Source: Candidatus Yanofskybacteria bacterium CG10_big_fil_rev_8_21_14_0_10_36_16 (GTDB lineage Bacteria; Patescibacteria; Paceibacteria; 2-02-FULL-40-12; IGHO2-01-FULL-4-A). From it: a DNA stretch of 64,000 nucleotides. Positions 52,112 through 60,026 of the stretch are shown here, piece after piece (the first letter of the stretch is position 1; each line of letters opens with the position of its first letter). Below the pieces are notes generated by a model. That model had not been told where the DNA came from and searched no databases. It saw only the letters and a program-made list of their open reading frames with translations. Position numbers and translations under genes: made by a program. The stretch lies in assembly GCA_002794035.1 (NCBI GenBank), contig PCXQ01000005.1, forward strand, positions 90,917 to 154,916, in the 5' to 3' direction.

Positions 52112-52136
52112 AAGGCCCTTAGGAAAGATGGGCCTT
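52112..52136 (-). terminator. Probable terminator of the RNase HI gene
   Basis: AAGGCCC/GGGCCTT stem, T-run on the minus strand beyond it. From here to 52290 lies a gene-free stretch with a loose GTTTxCCCAA/TTTGGGxAAAC inverted repeat (52158-52256). Confidence 0.55.
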
Positions 52137-52290
52137 TCATATTTTCTAGCCCTTAGGGTTTACCCAACTTCTTTGTTGTGTACTCCAGTACTCCCTCGAT
52201 GTATTATATATACACCTCGGTTCGTTCCTCGTACACGTCGCAAATTTGGGCAAACATAAAAATTTTAATACAATTTATCTGATGTAAAAT

Positions 52291-52773
52291 TTATAATAAT
52301 TTATTGATTTCTTGATCTAAAGCAAAATTAACTAGTTTATCAGCTTCCTTGTTCTGTTCCCTTGGAACATGACTGAAATCGACCTTACCAAAGTCAATCT
52401 TTAGATTCCATATATCCACGAATGCTTCGCGTATATGCCTTTCCATAAGTTTATACTTGCCTGTTAATTGTTTTACAGCCAATTCACTATCCATTTTAAA
52501 TTCTATTTCAGCCGATGAAGATTTAGCTTTTCCAATTAAGTGTCTTGTTTTCTTTAATGCAAAGATAACTGCATAATATTCAGCCTCATTATTTGTAGCC
52601 TTTCCAATATATTCGGAATATTCCTTCTTCCAAATTATCTTTTCCCCGCCAGAGGCGGATCCACCTATGGCGGATATAACAACACCGACTGCTGCTGGGC
52701 CTGGGTTGCCTCGCGAACCGCCATCAGTATGGATGATATAAACATTATCTTTTTTGTTTATTGTATTGTTCAT
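52291..52773 (-). CDS. Ribonuclease HI family protein
   Basis: 160 residues. The RNase H fold: HTDGGSRGNPGPAAVG near 15 (Asp), Glu in ATNNEAEYYAV near 62, Asp in KMDSELAVKQL near 90 and a terminal acidic motif NKEADKL (Asp). It cleaves the RNA of RNA-DNA hybrids. Residues about 31-41 (SAIGGSASGGE) in the first beta-hairpin loop are encoded by a palindromic element at 52646-52674, also seen in the glycosyltransferase gene. Confidence 0.9.
   Translation of the reverse strand: MNNTINKKDNVYIIHTDGGSRGNPGPAAVGVVISAIGGSASGGEKIIWKKEYSEYIGKATNNEAEYYAVIFALKKTRHLIGKAKSSSAEIEFKMDSELAVKQLTGKYKLMERHIREAFVDIWNLKIDFGKVDFSHVPREQNKEADKLVNFALDQEINKLL
52646..52674 (-). repeat. In-frame palindromic element inside the RNase HI gene
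   Basis: About 29 bp built on TCCGCC and GGATCCGCC blocks; it reads SAxGGSAxGG and matches the element in the glycosyltransferase gene at 56404-56433 with about five mismatches, in the same frame. Confidence 0.7.
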
Positions 52774-52900
52774 TTAAATATTTGTCTTGTTATTTTATTA
52801 GAAAGTATTATGTATTATGTATTGTGTAGCACGTATCAAGCACCATACAGAATTAGAATTTGAATTATTATACTTAATACCTAATACACAATACTTAATA

Positions 52901-54034
52901 CTAGCTCTTATAATAATCAAGAGCTTCTAATCCCGGCAGTTTTTCTCCAGCCAGAAATGATAGCATAGCACCACCACCCGTTGAAACATAGCTATATTTA
53001 TCCAATAAACCAAGCTTATTAACAGCAGTTATGGTATCCCCTCCTCCTATTATTGAATCCGCACCAGATTCTGCAATTGCTTTTGCAACAATGTTAGTAC
53101 CATGAGAAAATTTTTCAACTTCAGCAAAACCAAGAGGCCCGTTCCAGATGACCATTTTTGAAGATTTTATAATGTCAGAAAATTTCTGCGCACTCTTTGG
53201 ACCAAGATCAGCTATAAACCCGCCCTCTCCAACATCCTCTACTTCCGAAGTCATTACTTCTTTTTCTCCCTTTTTGTCATACCCAATAAGTACATCTTCG
53301 GGTAGTATTATTTTTTCACTTTTTACTTCAACTTTTACCTTATTGTCCACCACAGATGCGCCTATATCAATACCCAGAATTTGAAGAAAAAAATTATTGG
53401 CCAATGCTCCCCCTACAAGAATTTTTTCTGATTTTTCAAAAAAATTATTTATCACAGGAAGTTTAGTAGAAATCTTGGCACCGCCAAGAACTAAAGTCTT
53501 GCCTTCAGCGGGCTCGCTTAAAGCACGCCCAAGATTCTTAATCTCCTTTTCTATCAACAATCCTCCATATGATGGCAAAAATTCTGTTATTGCCGATACT
53601 GATGCATGCTCGCGATGGCATACAGCAAAAGCATTATTTACGTACAAATCAAAACCACTTGCTAACTTCTCGGCAAAATCCTTGCTGTTTTCTTTTTCGC
53701 CGAGGTTTTGACGAAGGTTATCAGCCAAAACCAATCCGCCAATTACAGGATGTTCATCTCCAAGTAAAGAATTGAGGGGCAAGAATTTTATTTCATGTTT
53801 TAAAACATCACCAATCTGACTGACAATTGATTCAAATGAATCAATGGACGATATGTGCGCACACATAACAACGTTGGCGCCATTTTCAATCAAATAATCA
53901 ACCATGGGCTTTTGAGATTCGATTCTGAAACTTTCTAATATTTTACCGCTTACAACAGGCACATCGAAATCAACGCGCAACAATACCTTTTTGCCGTTTA
54001 AATCGTTTTTATTTAAAGCATTTATTGTTTTCAT
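52901..54034 (-). CDS. pgk: Phosphoglycerate kinase
   Basis: 377 residues, slightly short for the family (about 390-415). N-terminal VLLRVDFDVPV near 18 (substrate binding Asp), HREHASVSAI near 162, KTLVLGGAKISTKL near 185, WNGPLGFAEVEKF near 290 and the ATP loop IIGGGDTITA near 335. Lower glycolysis, making ATP from 1,3-bisphosphoglycerate. The gap upstream (52774-52900) carries TATTATGTATTATGTATTG-like repeats typical of this genome. Confidence 0.96.
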   Translation of the reverse strand: MKTINALNKNDLNGKKVLLRVDFDVPVVSGKILESFRIESQKPMVDYLIENGANVVMCAHISSIDSFESIVSQIGDVLKHEIKFLPLNSLLGDEHPVIGGLVLADNLRQNLGEKENSKDFAEKLASGFDLYVNNAFAVCHREHASVSAITEFLPSYGGLLIEKEIKNLGRALSEPAEGKTLVLGGAKISTKLPVINNFFEKSEKILVGGALANNFFLQILGIDIGASVVDNKVKVEVKSEKIILPEDVLIGYDKKGEKEVMTSEVEDVGEGGFIADLGPKSAQKFSDIIKSSKMVIWNGPLGFAEVEKFSHGTNIVAKAIAESGADSIIGGGDTITAVNKLGLLDKYSYVSTGGGAMLSFLAGEKLPGLEALDYYKS

Positions 54035-54184
54035 TATCCAAAAGTTAAACTGCTTGTTTAAAATTTATAATTTATAATTTTTATTAAATTTTCATTTATA
54101 AAAATTAAAAAGGCACTCCGTGAATTTGTGAATTAAGAATTAAAAATTATATGAAAATTTTAAAATTTAAAAATTAAAAGTTTA

Positions 54185-54943
54185 TTATCCAAGATTTGAC
54201 ACTATCTCCAACATATCGGCAAATTCCTTATTTCTAAGACTTGCACCGCCAACAGCAGCACCATCAATTTCTGAATGCTTAACAAAACTTTCTATATTGT
54301 CCCTATTAACGCTACCACCATATATTGTTTTATAATTATCAGGCTCAAGACCATAAACAGAGAATAGATAATTTTTTATTATACCTAATGCAGCAAGGGC
54401 GTTTTCGGGCGTATCAGCTTTAGCATTTTTATTTGTGCTAATTGCCCACACTGGCTCATATCCCAAAATAACTTTTCTAACTTCACTTACGGTAAAGTCC
54501 GGCAATCCGGTAGCCAGTTGTTCTTCCAAAACAGTTTCTCTTTCATCATTTTTATCTTTTTCACCAACGAGCATAATTGGAGTCATGTCAGAGTTTAAAA
54601 CTGCTTTTACTTTTTTTGATATTACATTGTTTCCCTCACCTATTAAGTATCTCCTTTCTGAATGGCCAATCAAAACATATTCAACACCCAAATTTTTAAG
54701 CATATCGGGAGTTATTTCTCCAGTAAAAGGACCCGAGCTGTCCCAAAAAGAATCCTGAGCACCAAGCCTCATACTGCTTTTGATTTGGGAAAGCCTTTCA
54801 AGATAAACAAAAGGTGCACAAACGACTAAATCAACGCTGTTTTTAACTTTTTCATAAGATTCAGAAACCGATCTAAAAAGATCCTCCGCCTCTTTAACAT
54901 TAGTAGGATTGGCTTTCCAGTTTGCAATAATAAGTTTTTTCAT
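54185..54943 (-). CDS. tpiA: Triosephosphate isomerase
   Basis: 252 residues. Lys in NWKANP near 8, catalytic His in IGHSERR near 95, catalytic Glu in GYEPVWAI near 165, and the phosphate loop GGSVNRDN near 210. Converts dihydroxyacetone phosphate and glyceraldehyde 3-phosphate. Sits with pgk; the 150 bp between them are AT-rich repeats without a gene. Confidence 0.96.
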   Translation of the reverse strand: MKKLIIANWKANPTNVKEAEDLFRSVSESYEKVKNSVDLVVCAPFVYLERLSQIKSSMRLGAQDSFWDSSGPFTGEITPDMLKNLGVEYVLIGHSERRYLIGEGNNVISKKVKAVLNSDMTPIMLVGEKDKNDERETVLEEQLATGLPDFTVSEVRKVILGYEPVWAISTNKNAKADTPENALAALGIIKNYLFSVYGLEPDNYKTIYGGSVNRDNIESFVKHSEIDGAAVGGASLRNKEFADMLEIVSNLG

Positions 54944-54990
54944 ATTTTTCGGCTTGTTGTCTATGAATTACAGACAACAAACAATTAGTT

Positions 54991-55992
54991 TTAAATCTCA
55001 GTTTCCCTAAACAGTTTAGCAGCTTCATCCGGATCAATGGCATTAATATAAACACCGCTTCCAATTTCAAACCCTCCTACAAACTCTACCTTGGGCATTA
55101 TTTCTATGTGCCAAGTATAATAATCATCGAACTTATCACTCTTATCATAAACAGGGGCAGAATGAATGAAAAAATTATAATCAGGATATTTTAACGCTTT
55201 ACTCATTTTTCCCAAAACAGTGCTAACAGCTCTTCCTAAATCCGGCAATTTTGAATCATCAGTCTTCCAAAAATGAGACGTACTATCCTTGGGGAAAATC
55301 CTTATTTCATAAGGGACCCTAGAAACAAATGGGCAAAACGCTACAAAATCTTCATTTTCATATATTATTCTTTTTGCCTCTGATATTTCCCACTCTATCA
55401 TCTTATCATAAGGCTTCTGGCTGTTTTTAACAAAATAGTCTTCAGCATCTCTTAAACTATTTTGAGCGGAAAGGGGTATAACAGAAGTAGAAATTATCTG
55501 TGAATGAGGATGAAAAAGCGTCCCTCCAGCTTTGATACCATAATTTGTAAAAACAAGTATATATTTGCTGCTGGTATTATCTACTACGTGATGGAACCTG
55601 TCCCTATACACGCCGAACACCTCTGCCATCTCATCCGAATTATAATCTGCCAAAACTTTATCGTGATTTCTAAAAACAAACACTTCATGATAACCGCCTG
55701 CTTCCACCACATTGAAAAAGTCTGCCTTAATTTGTTTTGGTTCTCTAGTAGTTTTAGATCTGTCTACTGCAGGATATTTATTTGAAATTACCTTTACCAA
55801 CCAATCATCACCAGATTTATTTAAGTATGTTTTTTCAACTTTGTTCCCAGATATTTCTAAATCCTCAAAGGGGCAGACGTCCTTTGATTTATCCAGGGCT
55901 TCACAAACGATGGGGTCACCGGGTCTCCTTGCTCTATTGGTAGCAAAAAGCACCCACAAACCAGAAATCATATCTTGTCTAAATTCATTCAT
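54991..55992 (-). CDS. galT: Galactose-1-phosphate uridylyltransferase
   Basis: 333 residues. HIT-superfamily active site HPHSQIIST near 162 (nucleophile His), with NKYPAVD near 72 and a second His in TWHIEIMP near 293 for the metal site; CPFEDLEISGN near 41 holds one Cys of the zinc site. Transfers UMP between UDP-glucose and sugar 1-phosphate, feeding nucleotide sugars for surface polysaccharide. Followed closely by the glycosyltransferase gene upstream in transcription order. Confidence 0.92.
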   Translation of the reverse strand: MNEFRQDMISGLWVLFATNRARRPGDPIVCEALDKSKDVCPFEDLEISGNKVEKTYLNKSGDDWLVKVISNKYPAVDRSKTTREPKQIKADFFNVVEAGGYHEVFVFRNHDKVLADYNSDEMAEVFGVYRDRFHHVVDNTSSKYILVFTNYGIKAGGTLFHPHSQIISTSVIPLSAQNSLRDAEDYFVKNSQKPYDKMIEWEISEAKRIIYENEDFVAFCPFVSRVPYEIRIFPKDSTSHFWKTDDSKLPDLGRAVSTVLGKMSKALKYPDYNFFIHSAPVYDKSDKFDDYYTWHIEIMPKVEFVGGFEIGSGVYINAIDPDEAAKLFRETEI

Positions 55993-56013
55993 TGTAATTA
56001 AAATATATTAAAA

Positions 56014-56760
56014 TTATTTATATTTACCAAACCAAAGATTAATTCTAACTTGTAAAACCTCAAGTAACATTTGTATCATACCCTTGAGTCGAACCTTGCT
56101 TTCCTCATCATTAATCCATTTAATGGGTGCTTCCTTTATTTTTAATTTGGATTTTTTTGCAATAGCCAATATCTCAACATCAAAAGCCCAGCGAAATATT
56201 GTTTGCTTTGAAAAAACAATTTTTGTTGCTTCAGCTGTAAATGCTTTAAACCCGGCCTGAGAATCATTAACCCCAAGAGGAACAAGGGTATGAACAATTA
56301 GCCTAAACACTCCTCCAAGAAAATCCCTTAACCATGGTTGTTTTGCAGCAATATCAGATCCTTCTATCCTGCGAGAGCCGATAACAACATCGTAGCCCTC
56401 ATATCCGCCAAAGGCGGATCCGCCTCTGCCGGAAAAATATTTCCAAAATTGACCAATGTGATTTACGGTAGTTGAATTATCGGCATCCATAAAAAGCCTA
56501 ATATCTCCTTTTGCCTCAAGCATACCCTGTTTTACTACCCAGCCCTTTCCGTGATTATCTTTGTTATCTATTAATCTGAGGCCTCTAATTTGTTCACTTA
56601 AACCGCTAACGACATCTGCTGTGTTGTCTTTTGAGCCATCATTAACAACTAATATTTCGTAATCATAATCTTGTATAGATAAATAATTATCAACGCTTTT
56701 TAGCGTTTTTTCTATTCTATTTTCCTCGTTATAGGCGGGAATTATAATTGATAATTTCAT
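56014..56760 (-). CDS. Family 2 glycosyltransferase (dolichol/polyprenyl-phosphate type)
   Basis: 248 residues from the ATG at 56760 (KLSIIIPAYNEENR). GT-A signatures: VVNDGSKDNT near 40, DXD-type MDADNSTT near 82, and DSQAGFKAF near 165. Resembles dolichyl-phosphate mannosyl/glucosyl transferases, moving a sugar to a lipid carrier. Residues near 99-108 (SGRGGSAFGG) come from a palindromic insertion before the GYDVVIGSR strand. Upstream of galT by 21 bp. Confidence 0.92.
   Translation of the reverse strand: MKLSIIIPAYNEENRIEKTLKSVDNYLSIQDYDYEILVVNDGSKDNTADVVSGLSEQIRGLRLIDNKDNHGKGWVVKQGMLEAKGDIRLFMDADNSTTVNHIGQFWKYFSGRGGSAFGGYEGYDVVIGSRRIEGSDIAAKQPWLRDFLGGVFRLIVHTLVPLGVNDSQAGFKAFTAEATKIVFSKQTIFRWAFDVEILAIAKKSKLKIKEAPIKWINDEESKVRLKGMIQMLLEVLQVRINLWFGKYK
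56404..56433 (-). repeat. In-frame palindromic element inside the glycosyltransferase gene
   Basis: 30 bp with a central GGCGGATCCGCC and flanking TCCGG/TGGCGGA arms; homologous to the element in the RNase HI gene and read in the same frame. Confidence 0.75.
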
Positions 56761-56918
56761 GGTATATATATAATTTAACCACAAAAAATGATCTGATTCC
56801 AATAAGTTTTCTAATTTTAATTCGTGGTTGTGTGCAACCGCACATAACTACGAATTAAAATTAAATTATTAAATTAAATAACTAAATCTGCCAACATTAA
56901 AATATAAGACCAAAAAAA

Positions 56919-56940
56919 ATCCCGCATTTACTGCGGGATT
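56919..56940 (-). terminator. Terminator of the proline catabolism operon
   Basis: AATCCCGCA, loop, TGCGGGATT, followed on the minus strand by a run of eight T. Confidence 0.92.
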
Positions 56941-56963
56941 GCAATGTTTTAAACATACATTTT

Positions 56964-58616
56964 TTATTCAAGAACTGCGCCATGGCGCATAGTATCTTCA
57001 CTTATGTTTTTTCTATACAAAAAATTAAGCAAATAGTCCCAGCCACCTGCTTTTGTGCCATTGCCAGACATTTTGAATCCGCCAAAAGGCTGTCGACCAA
57101 CAATTGCACCAGTACATTTCTGGTTTATGTATAAATTACCAACATTAAAATATTTTTTAGCCATTTGAATATTCACCGGATTTCTAGAATAAACACCGCC
57201 GGTCAATCCAAATTCTGTATTATTGGCGAGCATTAATGCATCGCCAAACGTAGAGACTTTAAATACTGCCAATGCAGGAGCGAAAATTTCCTCTTGCGCA
57301 AATCTAGAATTTGCACCCACGTTAGCAACAATAACAGGTTCCACAAAATATCCATTTAAATAGGCAGGAACATTCCCCCTCACAAGGATTCTACCACCTT
57401 CTGCTTCCGCCAAATTTAAGTATGAATAAAAATTATTAACCGCTGACTTATTAATCAGAGGCCCCATTTGTGTCGCTTCATCTTTGGGCATTCCTATTTT
57501 TGTGTCTGCAATACGTTCAGACAACCTTGATAGCACAGCATCATAAAGCCGAGTACCACTATCCACGATTATCAACCGTGAACAAGCTGAACATTTTTGA
57601 CCGCTATAACCAAATGAGGATTTATAAACACCAACAACAGCCTGATCTACGTCAGCATCAGAATCTACTATAATCGCATTTTTTCCGCCTGTTTCAAGAG
57701 CTGCAACCTTCTTTTTAAACCTAAGTGCAGGTGAAAGACTCTTGATATGTTCCCTATTAAAATCAAAAACAGATTTTTCTATACTAGATCCCACATCCGT
57801 TGATCCAGTAAAAGCAACCCCCGTGACTCTTGGATGATCTATAAGGTACTTACCCACAACCCTGCCTGAACCTGGCAAAAAATGAAACACATCTGGTGGA
57901 ATCCCAGAATCATAAATACATTTCGCAATATAATAGCCAACCACAGAAGAATACACGGATGGCTTATAAATCACACTGTATCCTGCAAGCAATGCCGCGC
58001 AAGTGGGACCGACAGATATTGCCACGGGAAAATTCCACGGCTGGATTGAAACAAAAATAGGAACAGGAGACCCCGGTAAATATCTAGCCTCATTTCTTTG
58101 TCCCGGGAAATTTAAAAGCGTTTTATTATTTAATTCTTCAAGAAATGGTCCGTACTCTGAATAATATTCTAAAAAATCAATCGCCTCACACACATCCGCA
58201 TCAGCTTCAGTTCTTATCTTTCCCTCCTCGTAAACCACCAGGGCTGTAAGAAAATGCCTCATTTCCCTGAAATTATTGGCTATTTTTTTAAGATATGGAG
58301 CTCTCTCCTTCATTGAAGATTGGGCCCATTCACTAACTTCTCTAGAACCAAGAATTACTGATATTGCATTATCTACGTCTTTCTCTGTAGTTCCATAAAA
58401 ATTTCCTATTACTTGGTCTATATCTGCCGGATTTCTTGTTTTAAATGAAATGTCCACTCCATATGTGTCTATTCCTGATATAATAGCCGGAAATCGAAAC
58501 CCAAAAATAGATTCCGCGCCCTCAAGCGTATTATTTATATCCCGTCTTATTTCCTCTTTTGAGAAATCAAACAACGGTTCATTTTTGAAATCAGGAATTT
58601 CAATTGTCTGTGACAT
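56964..58616 (-). CDS. L-glutamate gamma-semialdehyde (P5C) dehydrogenase
   Basis: 550 residues from the ATG at 58616, which has AAGGAGG at usual spacing; an in-frame ATG at 58634 would overlap the upstream stop. Aldehyde dehydrogenase fold: general base Glu in ALETGGKNAIIVD near 310, catalytic Cys in GQKCSACSRL near 345, NAD-binding FTGSTDVGSSI near 275. Oxidises P5C to glutamate with NAD. Directly follows the proline dehydrogenase gene (10-bp gap), completing proline catabolism. Confidence 0.93.
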   Translation of the reverse strand: MSQTIEIPDFKNEPLFDFSKEEIRRDINNTLEGAESIFGFRFPAIISGIDTYGVDISFKTRNPADIDQVIGNFYGTTEKDVDNAISVILGSREVSEWAQSSMKERAPYLKKIANNFREMRHFLTALVVYEEGKIRTEADADVCEAIDFLEYYSEYGPFLEELNNKTLLNFPGQRNEARYLPGSPVPIFVSIQPWNFPVAISVGPTCAALLAGYSVIYKPSVYSSVVGYYIAKCIYDSGIPPDVFHFLPGSGRVVGKYLIDHPRVTGVAFTGSTDVGSSIEKSVFDFNREHIKSLSPALRFKKKVAALETGGKNAIIVDSDADVDQAVVGVYKSSFGYSGQKCSACSRLIIVDSGTRLYDAVLSRLSERIADTKIGMPKDEATQMGPLINKSAVNNFYSYLNLAEAEGGRILVRGNVPAYLNGYFVEPVIVANVGANSRFAQEEIFAPALAVFKVSTFGDALMLANNTEFGLTGGVYSRNPVNIQMAKKYFNVGNLYINQKCTGAIVGRQPFGGFKMSGNGTKAGGWDYLLNFLYRKNISEDTMRHGAVLE

Positions 58617-58626
58617 GAAGTCCTCC

Positions 58627-59901
58627 TTATTCATCTACAAGCGTGAACAAAAATCCTTCATTGGATGTATTCTCTAGAATACGTCTTGCAAAATAAGACA
58701 TCCCTTCCATCAAGTTGCCCATGGGCGCATAAACCAAAGTAGGCAAATGCATTTGAGCCAATGCTTTTCTAGGACTTTCTCCAAGTCCATATAAAACCTG
58801 ATAGGCAAAATTATTCATAAATTCATTATTGTTTAACAAGCCTAATTCATTCATTGCTGTATAAACAAAAGCAATGCTTTTCGGATTGTGAGTTGCTGGA
58901 TAAAATCTTATGTAATCTGAATTTTCAAGCAAATAAAGCGCAATACGGTTAAAATTTCTGTCTGTTTCTTCTTTGTTTTCAAAAACAGGAACCGACCAAC
59001 CATTTTGATTGGCTATTTCAACTTCCGTATCCCAGTAAGCACCCTTAACAAGACGGACCATAAGTGGGGCGCCTCGTTTTTTAGCAACACCAACAAAACG
59101 CTCAGCTGAACCCATTGAATCCTTTAAATACGCCTGCACAGCTATCCCAAAATTATCACAGCCGGAAATTTTAAGTTCAGATACCACTTGGCAAAATACA
59201 TCTTCTGTTAAGTCTCTTAAGGCATAATGTTCGGCGTCTAAGGTGACACGCGAATTGTACTGCATAAAAGCACTTACAAACATACCATAAAGGGTTACTT
59301 CGGCTTCTCTTTTTGCAAGACTATAATGCTCAGGTTCAAAAAAAGGATAAAGAGATGATGGCTTAACAGAAACATGGACAATGCCTCTATCTACCCATCC
59401 CATAGCTTCCTGGTATTTTCGAATAAATTGTTCAGACTCTTTTTTTGTAAGAACTTTTTCACCCAGAAAATCGGCCATAACACCGCAGTTATCAGCTGAA
59501 TAAAGACTGCTCAATTCAAACAGCTCGTCCTTATCTTTGATAATAAAATGGGGAGCAAACTTATTTTTTATAACCCATTCCATAACACCAGCACACCACA
59601 AACTAACAACTGGTATATTCATAACATTGAGCATCTGCTTGTATGGAACAGGAAATCTATGCCTATGCTCATCCATATACATCCTAAAGTGATTTCTTAT
59701 TTTTTTTCTATTGCCTCCTAAAGAAGGCATTACATCAATAAACTCAAGTAATTTTGACCTCAGTTTTTTGTCTTTACCCGCAAGACGCAAAAGCATAATA
59801 GTAAGCGACATTGTGGGTTTTAGCTCTCTCATAACTCTCTCAAGAGATTCTGCCATAGGCTTTGATTTTTCTTCCAATAAAACGACATCGTTTTCCGTCA
59901 T
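58627..59901 (-). CDS. Proline dehydrogenase
   Basis: 424 residues from the ATG at 59901, preceded by AGGAGTG. TIM-barrel PRODH motifs: VSVKPSSLYPFF near 178, TLDAEHYALRDL near 225, RLVKGAYWDTEV near 290 and FYPATHNPKSIA near 340. Oxidises proline to P5C with FAD and passes electrons to the respiratory chain or quinone. Separate PRODH and P5CDH genes as in Gram-positives and Thermus, rather than a fused PutA. Confidence 0.93.
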   Translation of the reverse strand: MTENDVVLLEEKSKPMAESLERVMRELKPTMSLTIMLLRLAGKDKKLRSKLLEFIDVMPSLGGNRKKIRNHFRMYMDEHRHRFPVPYKQMLNVMNIPVVSLWCAGVMEWVIKNKFAPHFIIKDKDELFELSSLYSADNCGVMADFLGEKVLTKKESEQFIRKYQEAMGWVDRGIVHVSVKPSSLYPFFEPEHYSLAKREAEVTLYGMFVSAFMQYNSRVTLDAEHYALRDLTEDVFCQVVSELKISGCDNFGIAVQAYLKDSMGSAERFVGVAKKRGAPLMVRLVKGAYWDTEVEIANQNGWSVPVFENKEETDRNFNRIALYLLENSDYIRFYPATHNPKSIAFVYTAMNELGLLNNNEFMNNFAYQVLYGLGESPRKALAQMHLPTLVYAPMGNLMEGMSYFARRILENTSNEGFLFTLVDE

Positions 59902-59966
59902 TTTTTCACTCCTAATTTTAAAAGTTCTTGCTCCTACTAAATCACAAATTGGCACTAAAAGTCAAT

Positions 59967-60001
59967 AACAAAGCCCTCCGCCTAAGGCGGAGGGCTTTGT
60001 T
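59967..60001 (-). terminator. Terminator of the str operon
   Basis: A 16-bp perfect stem (AACAAAGCCCTCCGCC) with a 3-nt loop, 26 bp after fusA. Confidence 0.92.
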
Positions 60002-60026
60002 ATAGTTTAAAATTTAATGTTTTATA

